Shown: positions 9,103 to 18,281 of the stretch, piece after piece
How positions within the stretch are numbered: position 1 is the first letter of the stretch
Layout: the number at the start of each line of letters is the position of its first letter
Origin: Bauldia sp.
GTDB taxonomy: Bacteria > Pseudomonadota > Alphaproteobacteria > Rhizobiales > Kaistiaceae
NCBI GenBank assembly: GCA_037200845.1
Contig: JBBCGQ010000001.1
Location: forward strand, 1,674,001-1,738,000
Length of the DNA: 64,000 nucleotides
Reading direction: 5' to 3'
Translations under genes and position numbers: made by a program
The notes under the pieces: model-generated
Databases searched by the model: none
Told to the model about the DNA's origin: nothing
Seen by the model: the letters and a program-made list of their open reading frames with translations, nothing else

Positions 9103-10228
9103 ATGCGCCCCGAAATCCAGACAACCGTCGACGAGATCCAGCAGGTGACCGGCCTGCTGAGGAGGCATCTTTGACTGGGATCGCGCCAAGCAGCGCCTCG
9201 CCGAGCTGAACGCTCAGGTCGAGGGCCCCGACTTCTGGAATTCGCCGGAGAAGGCGCAGAAGCTGATGCGCGAGCGCCAGCAGCTTTCCGACGGCATCGC
9301 TGCGGTGGAGAAATTCGAGCGCGAGGTTGCCGATCAGGTGGGCCTGATCGAACTCGGCGAGGCCGAGGGCGACGCGGCAATCGTCGAGGAAGCCGAGGCG
9401 ACGCTGAAGGCGCTCCGCGCCGAGGCTGAGCGCCGCCAGATCGAGACGATGCTGTCCGGCGAGGCCGACGGCAACGACGCCTATCTTGAAATCCACGCCG
9501 GCGCCGGCGGCACCGAGTCCCAGGACTGGGCGGCGATGCTGATGCGCATGTACACGCGCTTCGCCGAGCAGAACGGCTACAAGGTCACGATCCTCGAGTA
9601 TCACGATGGCGAAGAGGCCGGCCTGAAGTCGGTGACGCTGGAGGTCAAAGGACCGAGCGCCTACGGCTGGCTGAAGACCGAGTCCGGCGTCCATCGCCTA
9701 GTGCGCATCTCGCCGTTCGACAGCCAGGCGCGGCGGCATACGTCGTTCGCCAGCGTCTGGGTCTATCCGGTCATCGACGACACCATCAACATCGAGATCG
9801 ACGAGAAGGACATCCGCGTCGATACCTACCGCGCCTCGGGCAAGGGCGGTCAGCACGTCAATACCACCGACTCCGCGATCCGCCTGACGCACATCCCGAC
9901 CGGGATCGCCGTTGCCTGCCAAAGCGAACGCTCGCAGCACAAGAACCGCGCCACCGCCTGGAAGATGCTGCGCGCGCGGCTCTACGAACTCGAGATCGAG
10001 AAGCGCGAGGCGGCGGCGGCGGTGGAGTCCGCCTCCAAGACAGACATCGGCTGGGGCCACCAGATCCGCAGCTACGTGCTGCAGCCGTACCAGTTGGTGA
10101 AGGATCTCCGCACCGGCGTCGAAAGCACCGACCCGCAGCGCGTCCTGAACGGCGACCTGCTGCCGTTCATGGAGGCTTCGCTCGCGCAGCGCATCGGCGC
10201 CGACACGGAAGCCGCTGCCGCGACCTAG
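9103..10228 (+). CDS. prfB: Peptide chain release factor 2 (programmed +1 frameshift)
   Basis: Release factor for UGA and UAA codons. The zero-frame segment runs from ATG 9103 through CTT 9169-9171, is stopped by TGA at 9172-9174, and resumes in the +1 frame at GAC 9173 to give 374 residues. The second frame holds the SPF tripeptide anticodon (203-205) and the GGQ hydrolysis motif (248-250), so the protein is complete only after the frameshift. Low RF2 lets the ribosome slip, giving autoregulation. The gene is commonly near mrcA in this group; here a rhodanese and a reductase intervene. Confidence 0.96.
9160..9175 (+). promoter_or_regulatory. prfB: prfB +1 frameshift (recoding) site
   Basis: AGGAGGCATCTTTGAC contains an internal anti-Shine-Dalgarno pairing site (AGGAGG, 9160-9165), one spacer codon, then CTT-TGA-C. 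Order and spacing are identical to the E. coli prfB site. The slip from CUU to UUU in the +1 frame decodes GAC next. Confidence 0.95.
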
Positions 10229-10331
10229 TTTGCCGCTCGTCCCCTTTGTCGGCAGGTACGGGATTTCTCCTCCTCCTCGCTCAACCCCGATTTCGCCGGA
10301 AGAGCGGAGATAGAGAGGAAGCCGCAGCGAC

Positions 10332-10766
10332 CTAATTGGCGCTGTCGTGCAGCCCGTTGCCGTTCGGTGCCCGGCGCACCTTCGCGCTCGGCTTCGCCGG
10401 GGCGCGCGTCTCGTCAAATTTCTTCTGCGCGCTTTCCACCCGCTCGGCATTCTTCAGCGCCCATTCGCTGAGCGCACTCACCGGGACCAGCAGGTCGCGG
10501 CCGAGGCTGGTCAGCGCGTAGTCGACGCGCGGCGGCACGGTCGGGAACACCGTGCGGGTGACGAACCCGTTGCGTTCCAGCGCCCGCAGCGTCGTCGTCA
10601 GCATCTTCTGCGAGATCGAGCCCAGCGCCCGGCGGATTTCGCTGAAGCGGCGCGGTCCGTTGCTGAGGTCGCGCACCACGAGCAGGGTCCATTTATCGCC
10701 GACCTGCGCCAGAAGGGCGCTGATTCGGCGGCAGGGTTCAGTGAGGTGCAGGGAACCCGGTTTCAT
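10332..10766 (-). CDS. HxlR-family transcriptional regulator
   Basis: A 144-residue winged helix-turn-helix protein. The core has the HxlR signature: a Cys near the N-terminus (EPCRRISALLAQVGDKWTLL), RFSEIRRALGSISQKMLTTTLRALERNGFV, and a wing ending in VDYALTSLG. The last 35 residues are a charged low-complexity tail (Lys/Ala/Pro/Arg), longer than in most relatives. It is divergent from the NADPH-dependent FMN reductase gene across 91 nt and probably controls it. The conserved Cys12 may sense redox or electrophile stress as in other HxlR proteins. Confidence 0.88.
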   Translation of the reverse strand: MKPGSLHLTEPCRRISALLAQVGDKWTLLVVRDLSNGPRRFSEIRRALGSISQKMLTTTLRALERNGFVTRTVFPTVPPRVDYALTSLGRDLLVPVSALSEWALKNAERVESAQKKFDETRAPAKPSAKVRRAPNGNGLHDSAN

Positions 10767-10793
10767 AAAGGTGCCTCCTTGTCGGCCGGCGTC

Positions 10794-10832
10794 AGGCGGT
10801 CACTTATCGCCTGTCACACACTTTTCTATACC
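10794..10832. promoter_or_regulatory. Candidate HxlR operator and reductase promoter
   Basis: An inverted repeat AGGCG-N9-CGCCT spans 10794-10812. TTATCG (10804-10809) and TATACC (10827-10832) form a weak -35/-10 pair with 17-nt spacing reading right toward the reductase. The operator would overlap the -35, consistent with repression by the divergent HxlR protein. This is a pattern match only. Confidence 0.3.
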
Positions 10833-10857
10833 ACGCCCTCAAGGACAGCGCCTCACC

Positions 10858-11448
10858 ATGCTCAAAATCGGAATTTTCAGCGGCACGACCCGTCCGAACA
10901 CCCGCGGCGAGACCGTCGCCAAATGGGCCCTCGACATCGCCAAGGCCCGTCCGGCCGCCGATGTCAGTTTCGAGTACGTCGATATTGCCGACTACAACCT
11001 GCCGAACCTCGACGAGCCGCTGCCGCCGTCCATGCTCAAGTACGAGCATGAGCACACGAAGAAGTGGTCGGCCAAGGTCGCATCGCTGGACGGGTACGTG
11101 TTCCTGACCCCGGAGTACAACCACAGCTTCTCGGGCTCGCTCAAGAACGCGATCGATTTCGTCTATCACGAGTGGACCAACAAGGCGGCCGGCTTCATCA
11201 GCTACGGCACGACCGGCGGTGTCCGCGCGGTCGAGCACCTCCGCGGCGTCATGGCCGAGCTGCAGATCGCGGACGTCCGCGCCCACGTCTCGCTGTCGCT
11301 CTATACGGACTTCGAGAATTTCTCGGCGTTCAAGCCTGCCGAAAGCCACAAGGCCCAGGTCAACTTGATGCTCGATCAGCTTACGTCGTGGGCGACCGCG
11401 CTGAAGGGCGTGCGCGAGAAGGCGGCAGCGGCCACCAAGGCCGGCTAA
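10858..11448 (+). CDS. NADPH-dependent FMN reductase-like flavoprotein
   Basis: A 196-residue flavodoxin-like protein. It opens with IGIFSGTTRPNTRGETVAKW, the FMN phosphate-binding loop, and has the family signature LTPEYNHSFSGSLKNAID. Members reduce FMN, quinones or azo compounds with NADPH. ATG 10858 places the beta-1 strand at the N-terminus as expected; upstream in-frame codons run into the divergent promoter. The partner regulator is the HxlR gene on the other strand, suggesting induction by quinone or electrophile stress (inference). Confidence 0.92.
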   Translation: MLKIGIFSGTTRPNTRGETVAKWALDIAKARPAADVSFEYVDIADYNLPNLDEPLPPSMLKYEHEHTKKWSAKVASLDGYVFLTPEYNHSFSGSLKNAIDFVYHEWTNKAAGFISYGTTGGVRAVEHLRGVMAELQIADVRAHVSLSLYTDFENFSAFKPAESHKAQVNLMLDQLTSWATALKGVREKAAAATKAG

Positions 11449-11451
11449 GCC

Positions 11452-12795
11452 TTATCCTGGCGTGCCGCCGGCTGCGGCCATCAGCGGCGCCAGTTCCTTG
11501 CCGGCCTTTATCCAGATCATCGGGTCGATGGCAGCCCCGTCGACCCGCACCTCGTAGTGGAGGTGCGGGCCGGTGGAGCGCCCCGTGGAACCGGTGTGTC
11601 CGATGATCGCGTCCTTCGCGACGACCTGGCCGACGACGACGTCGATCTCCGACAGGTGGCCGTAGCGGGTCGTGATGCCGTTGCCGTGGTCGATCTCGAC
11701 CATGTTGCCGTAGCCGCCGCTGTACTCGGCGGTGATGACCGTGCCGCCGGCGGTGGCGCGCGCCGGGAAGCCGGAGGGCGCGCGGAAATCGACGCCGGTA
11801 TGCATCGCCGGGCGCCCGAGGAACGGATCGAGGCGCGCGCCGTAGCCGCTGGTGATCGGCGAACTCATCGGGCGGGTGAGGGGGAGCTGCCCGACGATAC
11901 GGCGAACCGCGCCGAAGCGCTCGATCTCGCCAGATATCAGATCGACGCTGGAACGGAAGGTGTCGGGATCGGCGTCTTCGTCGATCTCGACGAGCGGCCC
12001 GCCGACGCCATCCTCGGTGGCGGCGCGCGACGGCGGCACCCGCTGGCCGAGGCCCTTGAGGATGTTGGCGATCTTGTCGGTGTGCTGCGACACGCGCGAC
12101 GCGATCGTATCGACGTAGGCGACCTGGTCCTTGGCGAGCGCATCGAGCGATGCATCGACCGCGGCCAGTTGCGCCTGCGGGCTTTTGGCGGCGACGTCGG
12201 GCTGATCGCCGGAGCGCAGGCCCGCGAAGGCCAGCGGCAGCACGCCGGCCTGCACCGGCGCGATGCTGCCGGTGGTCTGGTCCTTGTCGACTTCCGAATC
12301 GGCCGGGCCGTTCAATTCGTCGTCCTGCGGGTCGTCCGGCGTGGCGTCGGCGGCGGCCGGCGCTGGAATGTCGGTCGGGTCGATGCCGGCGCGCTTCGCC
12401 GCCTGGCTGAGGCCGGCGATCGAGTCCTGGCGCGCGTCGAGCGCCGCCTGGCGGCCGGAGAGGCGGTCCATCTCGGCCTCGACGGCTTCCTGGTTGAGGA
12501 GCTGGCGGCTGGTCAGCCGATCGATGTCGGCCCTGAGCGATGCGATTCGGTCCTCGTAGGCGTGCTGCATCCGCCCCTTCGAGGCGATCGAGGCGGCAAG
12601 CAGATCGTCGCGGAAGACCAGGTAGCCGGTGGCGGCGAGATACAGGAGCCCGAACACCAGCGCGGTGCCGCCCACGACGGCGATAAGCCACGGCCGTATC
12701 GTGAAGCTCCGCACATTCTCGCCCTGGGCGATAATGATGCGATGAGGCGGCTTACGACGGGCGAAGGAATGCGAGAAGGGAATTCCGGCAGCCAT
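11452..12795 (-). CDS. M23-family peptidoglycan endopeptidase (membrane anchored)
   Basis: A 447-residue protein with a cytoplasmic N-terminus, a single membrane segment (about 35-60), a long helical and Pro/Asp-rich linker with coiled-coil character, and a C-terminal LytM domain (about 320-435). The zinc site is complete: HTGVDF supplies His and Asp, and HLHYE supplies the third ligand. Such proteins either cleave peptide cross-bridges directly or activate amidases, so it may work with AmiC. It starts 100 nt upstream of the bcp stop on the same strand. TTAACC-like boxes lie just upstream. Confidence 0.92.
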   Translation of the reverse strand: MAAGIPFSHSFARRKPPHRIIIAQGENVRSFTIRPWLIAVVGGTALVFGLLYLAATGYLVFRDDLLAASIASKGRMQHAYEDRIASLRADIDRLTSRQLLNQEAVEAEMDRLSGRQAALDARQDSIAGLSQAAKRAGIDPTDIPAPAAADATPDDPQDDELNGPADSEVDKDQTTGSIAPVQAGVLPLAFAGLRSGDQPDVAAKSPQAQLAAVDASLDALAKDQVAYVDTIASRVSQHTDKIANILKGLGQRVPPSRAATEDGVGGPLVEIDEDADPDTFRSSVDLISGEIERFGAVRRIVGQLPLTRPMSSPITSGYGARLDPFLGRPAMHTGVDFRAPSGFPARATAGGTVITAEYSGGYGNMVEIDHGNGITTRYGHLSEIDVVVGQVVAKDAIIGHTGSTGRSTGPHLHYEVRVDGAAIDPMIWIKAGKELAPLMAAAGGTPG

Positions 12796-12853
12796 TACGC
12801 ACTCTCACCGATTGTTGCGCTTCGCAAGAAACCGATGAGGCGATTAGACCCGG

Positions 12854-12874
12854 TTAAGGTTAACAATCCCTAAC
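12854..12874 (-). promoter_or_regulatory. Possible CtrA-like boxes ahead of the M23 gene
   Basis: The 12854-12874 segment holds clustered TTAA/TAAC elements: TTAAGGTTAAC followed after a short gap by CTAAC. CtrA of Alphaproteobacteria binds TTAA-N7-TTAA(C). The spacing here is imperfect, so this is a weak candidate for cell-cycle control of a wall hydrolase. Confidence 0.2.
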
Positions 12875-12895
12875 GGATCAGCATTTCTGCGGGGT

Positions 12896-13363
12896 TCAGA
12901 GGGCCTCGGCGGCTGCCAGAACCGCCTCGACATGGCCGGGAACCTTCACTTTGCGCCATTCCTGGACGATCCGGCGGTCCGGTCCGATGAGGAAGGTCGC
13001 CCGCTCCACGCCCATGTATTTCCGCCCGTACATCGATTTTTCGACCCACAGGCCATAGGCCTCGATGGCCTGTTTCTCGGGGTCGGCGGCGAGGGTGATT
13101 CCCAAGGAGTGTTTCGCTTTGAATTTGTCGTGCGCCTTCACGGTATCGGGCGAGACGCCGATGACGACCGCGCCCGCCTTGGCGAAGGCCTTGGCGGACT
13201 TGGTGAAATCGATCGCTTCCAGCGTGCAGCCGGTCGTGTCGTCCTTGGGATAGAAGTAGAGGACGACCTTCTTCCCCTTGAGGGCGGAGAGCTTGATCCG
13301 GCCGCCGCCGTCGGTTTCGAGATCGAAATCCGGGGCGAGTTTCGCCTTGGTCGCCGTCGTCAT
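12896..13363 (-). CDS. bcp: Thiol peroxidase / bacterioferritin comigratory protein
   Basis: A 155-residue peroxiredoxin of the BCP/PrxQ subfamily that reduces hydroperoxides using thiols. The peroxidatic Cys is in TTGCTLEAIDF, with the usual Pro-x-x-x-Thr/Ser surroundings in FYPKDDTTGC. This is the only Cys in the protein. The resolving Cys five residues on in PrxQ (E. coli type) is replaced by Ile, so it should follow a 1-Cys mechanism with an external resolving thiol. A GAGGAC ribosome site precedes the ATG. Confidence 0.94.
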   Translation of the reverse strand: MTTATKAKLAPDFDLETDGGGRIKLSALKGKKVVLYFYPKDDTTGCTLEAIDFTKSAKAFAKAGAVVIGVSPDTVKAHDKFKAKHSLGITLAADPEKQAIEAYGLWVEKSMYGRKYMGVERATFLIGPDRRIVQEWRKVKVPGHVEAVLAAAEAL

Positions 13364-13605
13364 GATGTCCTCGTCTTTTCGTGCGCTGCTGCGACTGTGT
13401 CACTGCGGCCATGGCGACGCCAGCCGCCCCTCGCCTTGGCCCCGGTTCCTGATTATGAAGGGCAGGGCGACGTGATCGGGCGTCGAGTCCGCGTGAGGGA
13501 ACCGCCGGCGAGGGCGTCATAAACCTGAATCTGCGCCTTAATCAGCATCCCTCCGAGCAGGCCAGCCGTCCGCTGCGCCAGCGGCCGCCGCGCGCGCGCC
13601 TGGCG

Positions 13606-16600
13606 GTGCGCGTTGCGCTGATCGTTCTCCTCGTGCTGGTCATCGCCGCGCTCGGCGGGACGCTGATCCTGCTCACCGGCCCGACCGAATTCGGCATCGT
13701 GCGCGAGCGCGTCGCCTCGATCATCCGCCAGAACCTCGGATCGGCCTACGACGTTTCGGTCGGCCGCGCCGTCGTCGACCTCGATCCCGTGCTCGGGCTG
13801 ACCGTTCGCGTCGACGACATCGACGTCAAGGATGCCAACAAGTCGGTGGTCGCGCACGTTCCCTCGACCCGCTTCGCCATCGATCCGTACGCGCTGATCG
13901 GACTGCGCGTCGAGGTGAAGCAGGTCGAACTGTCGAGCCCCGAGATTTCGTTCGCGCGCGGCGCCGAGGGCTCGATCTACCTCGGCACGGCGGATACGCC
14001 GGCGCCGCAGCGGCCGGCGACCGCCGCGCCGACGCCGTCGCCGGCCGAGATCGACGCCGCCGACGGCGGCTTCCCCGATCTGCTCGCCGCCCTCTACCTC
14101 ATGGATCGCGGCATCGAACCGCAACTCGAAGGCGCCATCAACGCCGGCTTCGAGCGCTTCGCCGTCGTCAACGGCACCGTCAACCTGTCCGCCAACGGGC
14201 AGGAGCGCCGGTTCCCCGGCACCGACCTCAACGTCGCCCTCGACAAGACGACCGCGGCGCTGAACGTAACGCTGGCCACCTCCGGATACGGCGGCCGCTG
14301 GACGGCGACCATCGACCGCGCCGTCGATGCGAGCTCAGGCAGCCACGTCATGTCGGCGGTCTTCTCCCAGCTCACCATCGCCGACATCTTCCCGACGCTG
14401 GGCGACGACGACTCGCTGCTCACCGCCGACATCCCGCTCTACGGCCGCGCCAACATCCGCTTCGACAAGAACGGCGCCGTCGAGGATGCCGACGCCCGCC
14501 TCGATTTCGGCGCCGGTATGATCCGCTTTGGCGAGGATCGCGACTCCGTGCTGCTCGACGAGGCGACGGTCAAGGTCCACTGGGACGTCCCCAGCCGCTC
14601 GATGATCCTCGATCCGTCGACGTTCTACTTCGGCCAGAGCCGCGGCGTCGTCACCGGCCGCGTCTTCCCCGAAGGCGACGCCGCCGACCGCCGCTACGGC
14701 TTCGAGCTCGAGTCGCCGGGCGCGATCCTGGCGCCGGAGGATTCCGGCGAGCCGCCGATGATCGCGCAGCGCATCGCCGTCAACGGCGTCGTCGACATGA
14801 ACGCCAAGGTGCTGAACATCGAGAACGCCGTCATCCAGGCGCAGGACGCGGCCGTCGCCGCCGCCGGCAGCCTCGGCTTCTCCGGCGTCACGCCGTCGCT
14901 TGCCATGGCCGCGACCTTCTCGCCGATGGACGCCGGCGCGCTGAAGCAGATGTGGGTGCCGCTGATCGCGCCGGGCGCGCGCCGCTGGGTCATGCAGCAC
15001 GTCAGCGCCGGCCATCTGGTCTCGGGCCGCTTCGAGGCATCCATCCCCGCCGGCGTGCTGTGGACCGGCAAGCGCCCGGTGCTGCCGGACGACGCCATGC
15101 GGCTCAACATGCAGTTTGCCGGCGCCGCCTTCTCGACGTTCGGCAAGCTGCCGCCGATCGTCAACGCGTCCGGCAATATCGTGGTTTCCGGTTCGACCGT
15201 CGGCATCGACCTCGAGAAGGGCGAAGTGAAGGTGCCCTCCGGCACCGTGTCGGTCGACAACGGCGCCTTCGCCGTGCCCAACACGGCGAAGCGGCCGGCC
15301 GACGGCATCATCGAGGTTCAGCTTTCCGGCAATGCCGCAGCGCTGGCCGAGGTCGCCGACTCCGATCCGATCCGCGCCCTTGCCCGCCGCAAGTTGTCGC
15401 CGGGCGATCTCTCCGGCACCGGCACCGCCAACGTCTCGATCCGCCTGCCGCTCCGCGACGGCATCACCGACGCCGACGTCGACTGGAAGGTCGTGGTCAA
15501 GACCGACGACGTCGCCAGCAAGAAGCCGGTCGAGGGCCGCAACGTCAGCGCCGCCGACGTCGCCATCACGGTCACCCCCGACGACGTCGCCATCTACGGC
15601 AAGGCCAAGATCGACGGCGTCGGCGCCGACGTGTCGATGTCGTTCCCCATGGGCCCGGGCGGCGCCGACAGCGCGCCCGGCGACCGCCGCGTCCGCCTGC
15701 TGCTCGACGAGGAGGCGCGCAAGCGCTTCGGCGTCGGGCTCGACGAGGTGCTGTCCGGCACGATCAGCGCGCTCGTCACCGACGCGCCGAACGGCGGCGG
15801 CCAGCACTACGACCTCGACCTCCGCCGCGCCCGCGTCATCCTGCCAGGCATCGGCTGGACCAAGGGCGTCGGGGTGCCGGCCTCGCTCACCTTCGACGTC
15901 AAGCCGGCCAACGCCGGCTACGACGTGCAGAACGTGGTGCTGACCGGCGACGGCTTCGGTTTTGCCGGCTCGGCAAAACTCGACGAGACCTACAACCTGC
16001 AATCCGCCGACATCACGCGCATGTCGCTCCACCCGGGCGACTCGGTCGCGCTGAAGCTGACGCGCGGCAAGAGCGGCTACGCGCTGACGGTGCGCGGCGA
16101 CTCCTTCGACCTGCGCGGCATGATGGACCACGTCCGCGACAAGAACGACCAGTCCGGCGGCTTCCCGGATCTCGCGCTCGACGCGCGCATCGATCGCCTC
16201 ATCGGCTTCAACCAGGAGGAAGTCGACAACGCCGCGCTGACGCTGGTCTCGGTCGGCGGCGAAACGCAGAAGGTTACCTTTGCCGGCAAACTCGGCGGCG
16301 ACGACATCTCGCTGGGCTTCGCCGTGCAGCCGAACGGCACGACGCTTCAGGCCAACGCCAACGACGCCGGCCGGCTGCTGCGCTTCACCAACGTCTACAC
16401 CCACGTCGATGGCGGCACGGTCGCGCTGACCGGCAAGGCGGCGCGCTCCGGCCCGCTGCTCGGCACGCTCGAGATCAGCGGCTTCAACGTCAACAACGAG
16501 CCGGCGCTGAGCAAGGTGATCGCCGCCGATCCCAGCCAGCCGGCGACGGCCGCCAACCTGCGGACGGTCCACTTCGACCGTATGGTGGCGCGCTTCCGCC

Positions 16601-16920
16601 GCACCGATCACGTCATCGCGGTCGAGGACGCGCTGCTCTCGGGCGACGCGGTCGGCGCGACCTTCTCCGGCCGCTACGATCTCGCCGCGGCGCAGGTCGA
16701 TATCACCGGCACCTACCTGCCGGCCTATGCGCTGAACAACCTTTTCACCAAGATCCCGATCATCGGGCTGGCGCTCGGTGGGCCGGGCGAGGGCCTCTTC
16801 GGCGTCACCTTCCGCGTCGCCGGGCCGATCGCGCAGCCGGAGGTGTTCTTCAACCCGCTCTCGGCGGTGGCGCCCGGCATCTTCCGCAAGATTTTCGAGT
16901 TCCAGCGCCCGTCGCAGTAG
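13606..16920 (+). CDS. Large AsmA-like / YhdP-type envelope protein
   Basis: An 1104-residue protein with an N-terminal membrane anchor (VALIVLLVLVIAALGG) and a long periplasmic region of repeating beta-strand units. The C-terminus (AYALNNLFTKIPIIGLALGG onward) matches the AsmA_2/DUF3971 group. YhdP and relatives form bridge-like hydrophobic grooves that shuttle phospholipids between inner and outer membrane. The first usable start in the frame is GTG 13606. The frame stays open back to 13459 without an ATG, GTG or TTG, so a rarer start upstream cannot be excluded. It stands alone between bcp (divergent) and tyrS (convergent). Confidence 0.85.
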   Translation: MRVALIVLLVLVIAALGGTLILLTGPTEFGIVRERVASIIRQNLGSAYDVSVGRAVVDLDPVLGLTVRVDDIDVKDANKSVVAHVPSTRFAIDPYALIGLRVEVKQVELSSPEISFARGAEGSIYLGTADTPAPQRPATAAPTPSPAEIDAADGGFPDLLAALYLMDRGIEPQLEGAINAGFERFAVVNGTVNLSANGQERRFPGTDLNVALDKTTAALNVTLATSGYGGRWTATIDRAVDASSGSHVMSAVFSQLTIADIFPTLGDDDSLLTADIPLYGRANIRFDKNGAVEDADARLDFGAGMIRFGEDRDSVLLDEATVKVHWDVPSRSMILDPSTFYFGQSRGVVTGRVFPEGDAADRRYGFELESPGAILAPEDSGEPPMIAQRIAVNGVVDMNAKVLNIENAVIQAQDAAVAAAGSLGFSGVTPSLAMAATFSPMDAGALKQMWVPLIAPGARRWVMQHVSAGHLVSGRFEASIPAGVLWTGKRPVLPDDAMRLNMQFAGAAFSTFGKLPPIVNASGNIVVSGSTVGIDLEKGEVKVPSGTVSVDNGAFAVPNTAKRPADGIIEVQLSGNAAALAEVADSDPIRALARRKLSPGDLSGTGTANVSIRLPLRDGITDADVDWKVVVKTDDVASKKPVEGRNVSAADVAITVTPDDVAIYGKAKIDGVGADVSMSFPMGPGGADSAPGDRRVRLLLDEEARKRFGVGLDEVLSGTISALVTDAPNGGGQHYDLDLRRARVILPGIGWTKGVGVPASLTFDVKPANAGYDVQNVVLTGDGFGFAGSAKLDETYNLQSADITRMSLHPGDSVALKLTRGKSGYALTVRGDSFDLRGMMDHVRDKNDQSGGFPDLALDARIDRLIGFNQEEVDNAALTLVSVGGETQKVTFAGKLGGDDISLGFAVQPNGTTLQANANDAGRLLRFTNVYTHVDGGTVALTGKAARSGPLLGTLEISGFNVNNEPALSKVIAADPSQPATAANLRTVHFDRMVARFRRTDHVIAVEDALLSGDAVGATFSGRYDLAAAQVDITGTYLPAYALNNLFTKIPIIGLALGGPGEGLFGVTFRVAGPIAQPEVFFNPLSAVAPGIFRKIFEFQRPSQ

Positions 16921-16952
16921 TCGGCGGTTCGATTGAGGGCGCGCGCGCCGGC

Positions 16953-18212
16953 CTAGACGAAATCGCCGCCGCCGCTCGGGCGCACGAGCACGTGCTTCTT
17001 GCGCCCGTGCGACAGCTTCACCACGCCGTCGGCGTTGAGATCGCCGGCCTTCACCGTCGCCGCCGCGTCGGTAACGCGAACGTCGTTGACGCTGAGCGCG
17101 TTATTGGCGACGGCGCGGCGCGCCTCGCCGTTGGATGCGGCGAGGCCGGCTCGCACGAACAGCGCCAGCACCGGAATGCCGGCGGCGAGTTCCGTCAGCG
17201 GCACGTCGATCGTCGGCAGGTCGCCACCGGCGCCGCCTTCCTCGAAGGTCCGGCGCGCGGTCTGCTCCGCCGCATCGGCGGCATCGCGGCCGTGCAGCAT
17301 GGCGGTCGCCTCGTTGGCCAGCACCTTCTTCGCCTCGTTGACCTCGGCTCCCTGCAGTTCGGACAGGCGGCGCACCTCGTCGAGCGGCAATTCGGTGAAC
17401 AGGCTGAGGAAGCGCGCGACGTCGGCGTCTTCGGTGTTGCGCCAGAACTGCCAGTATTCGTAAGGCGACAAACGATCGGCGTTCAGCCAGATCGCGCCGG
17501 CCGCCGTCTTGCCCATCTTGGCGCCCGATGACGTCGTGATCAGCGGCGTCGTCAGCGCGTACATCTGCGGCAGGCCCATGCGCCGGCCGAGATCGATGCC
17601 GTTGACGATGTTGCCCCACTGGTCGGAGCCGCCGAGCTGCACGATGCAGTCGTGGCGGCGCGCGAGCTCGGTGAAGTCGTAGGCCTGCAGCACCATGTAG
17701 TTGAATTCGAGGAACGACAGCTCGTGCTCGCGCTCCAGCCGGAGCCTGACCGAATCCATCGCCAGCATGCGGTTGACCGAGAAGTAGCGGCCGACGTCGC
17801 GCAGGAAGTCGATATAGTTGAGCGGCGCCAGCCACTCGGCGTTGTCGATCATCAGCGCACTGTCGAAATCGACGAAGCGGGCGAACACCTGCTTCAGGCT
17901 GTCCTTGTTGGCCTCGATGTCCTCCAGCGAGAGCAGCTTGCGCGCCTCGTCCTTGCCGGAAGGATCGCCGACCCGCGTCGTGCCGCCGCCCATCAGCGCG
18001 ATCGGCCGGTGGCCGGTCTTCTGCATCCAGCGCAGCATCATGATCTGCACCAGGCTGCCGACGTGCAGGCTGGGCGCCGTACAATCGAAGCCGATGTAGC
18101 CGGTGATGCGCCCGGCAACGGCCTTCGCGTCCAGCCCTTCCGGGTCGGATATCTGGTGGATGAAGCCGCGCTCGGAAAGCGTGCGCAGGAGGTCGGACTT
18201 GAATGCCGTCAT
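16953..18212 (-). CDS. tyrS: Tyrosyl-tRNA synthetase
   Basis: A 419-residue class I synthetase that charges tRNA-Tyr. The HIGH-type sequence is HVGS (residues 51-54), and the KMSKS loop is present as KMGKT after SSGA, as in TyrRS of many bacteria. A catalytic-domain [12 protein letters not shown] motif binds tyrosine and ATP. The last 60 residues form an S4 RNA-binding domain. It is divergent from anmK across 69 nt, a common alphaproteobacterial arrangement. Confidence 0.97.
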   Translation of the reverse strand: MTAFKSDLLRTLSERGFIHQISDPEGLDAKAVAGRITGYIGFDCTAPSLHVGSLVQIMMLRWMQKTGHRPIALMGGGTTRVGDPSGKDEARKLLSLEDIEANKDSLKQVFARFVDFDSALMIDNAEWLAPLNYIDFLRDVGRYFSVNRMLAMDSVRLRLEREHELSFLEFNYMVLQAYDFTELARRHDCIVQLGGSDQWGNIVNGIDLGRRMGLPQMYALTTPLITTSSGAKMGKTAAGAIWLNADRLSPYEYWQFWRNTEDADVARFLSLFTELPLDEVRRLSELQGAEVNEAKKVLANEATAMLHGRDAADAAEQTARRTFEEGGAGGDLPTIDVPLTELAAGIPVLALFVRAGLAASNGEARRAVANNALSVNDVRVTDAAATVKAGDLNADGVVKLSHGRKKHVLVRPSGGGDFV

Positions 18213-18281
18213 AACCGCGTTATCCCTGAGAGGCCGCCTAGATAGCAGGCCGGCCGGGGAATTTCACGTCGGCGGTATCTG

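Noticed and set aside
9103-9266. prfB as a pseudogene or late-starting gene
   Set aside because: The in-frame TGA at 9172 is part of a textbook +1 frameshift site, and the protein is otherwise complete.
14335-16611. Long antisense frame within the AsmA-like gene
   Set aside because: No family signatures; the sense frame continues smoothly from membrane anchor to AsmA C-terminus.
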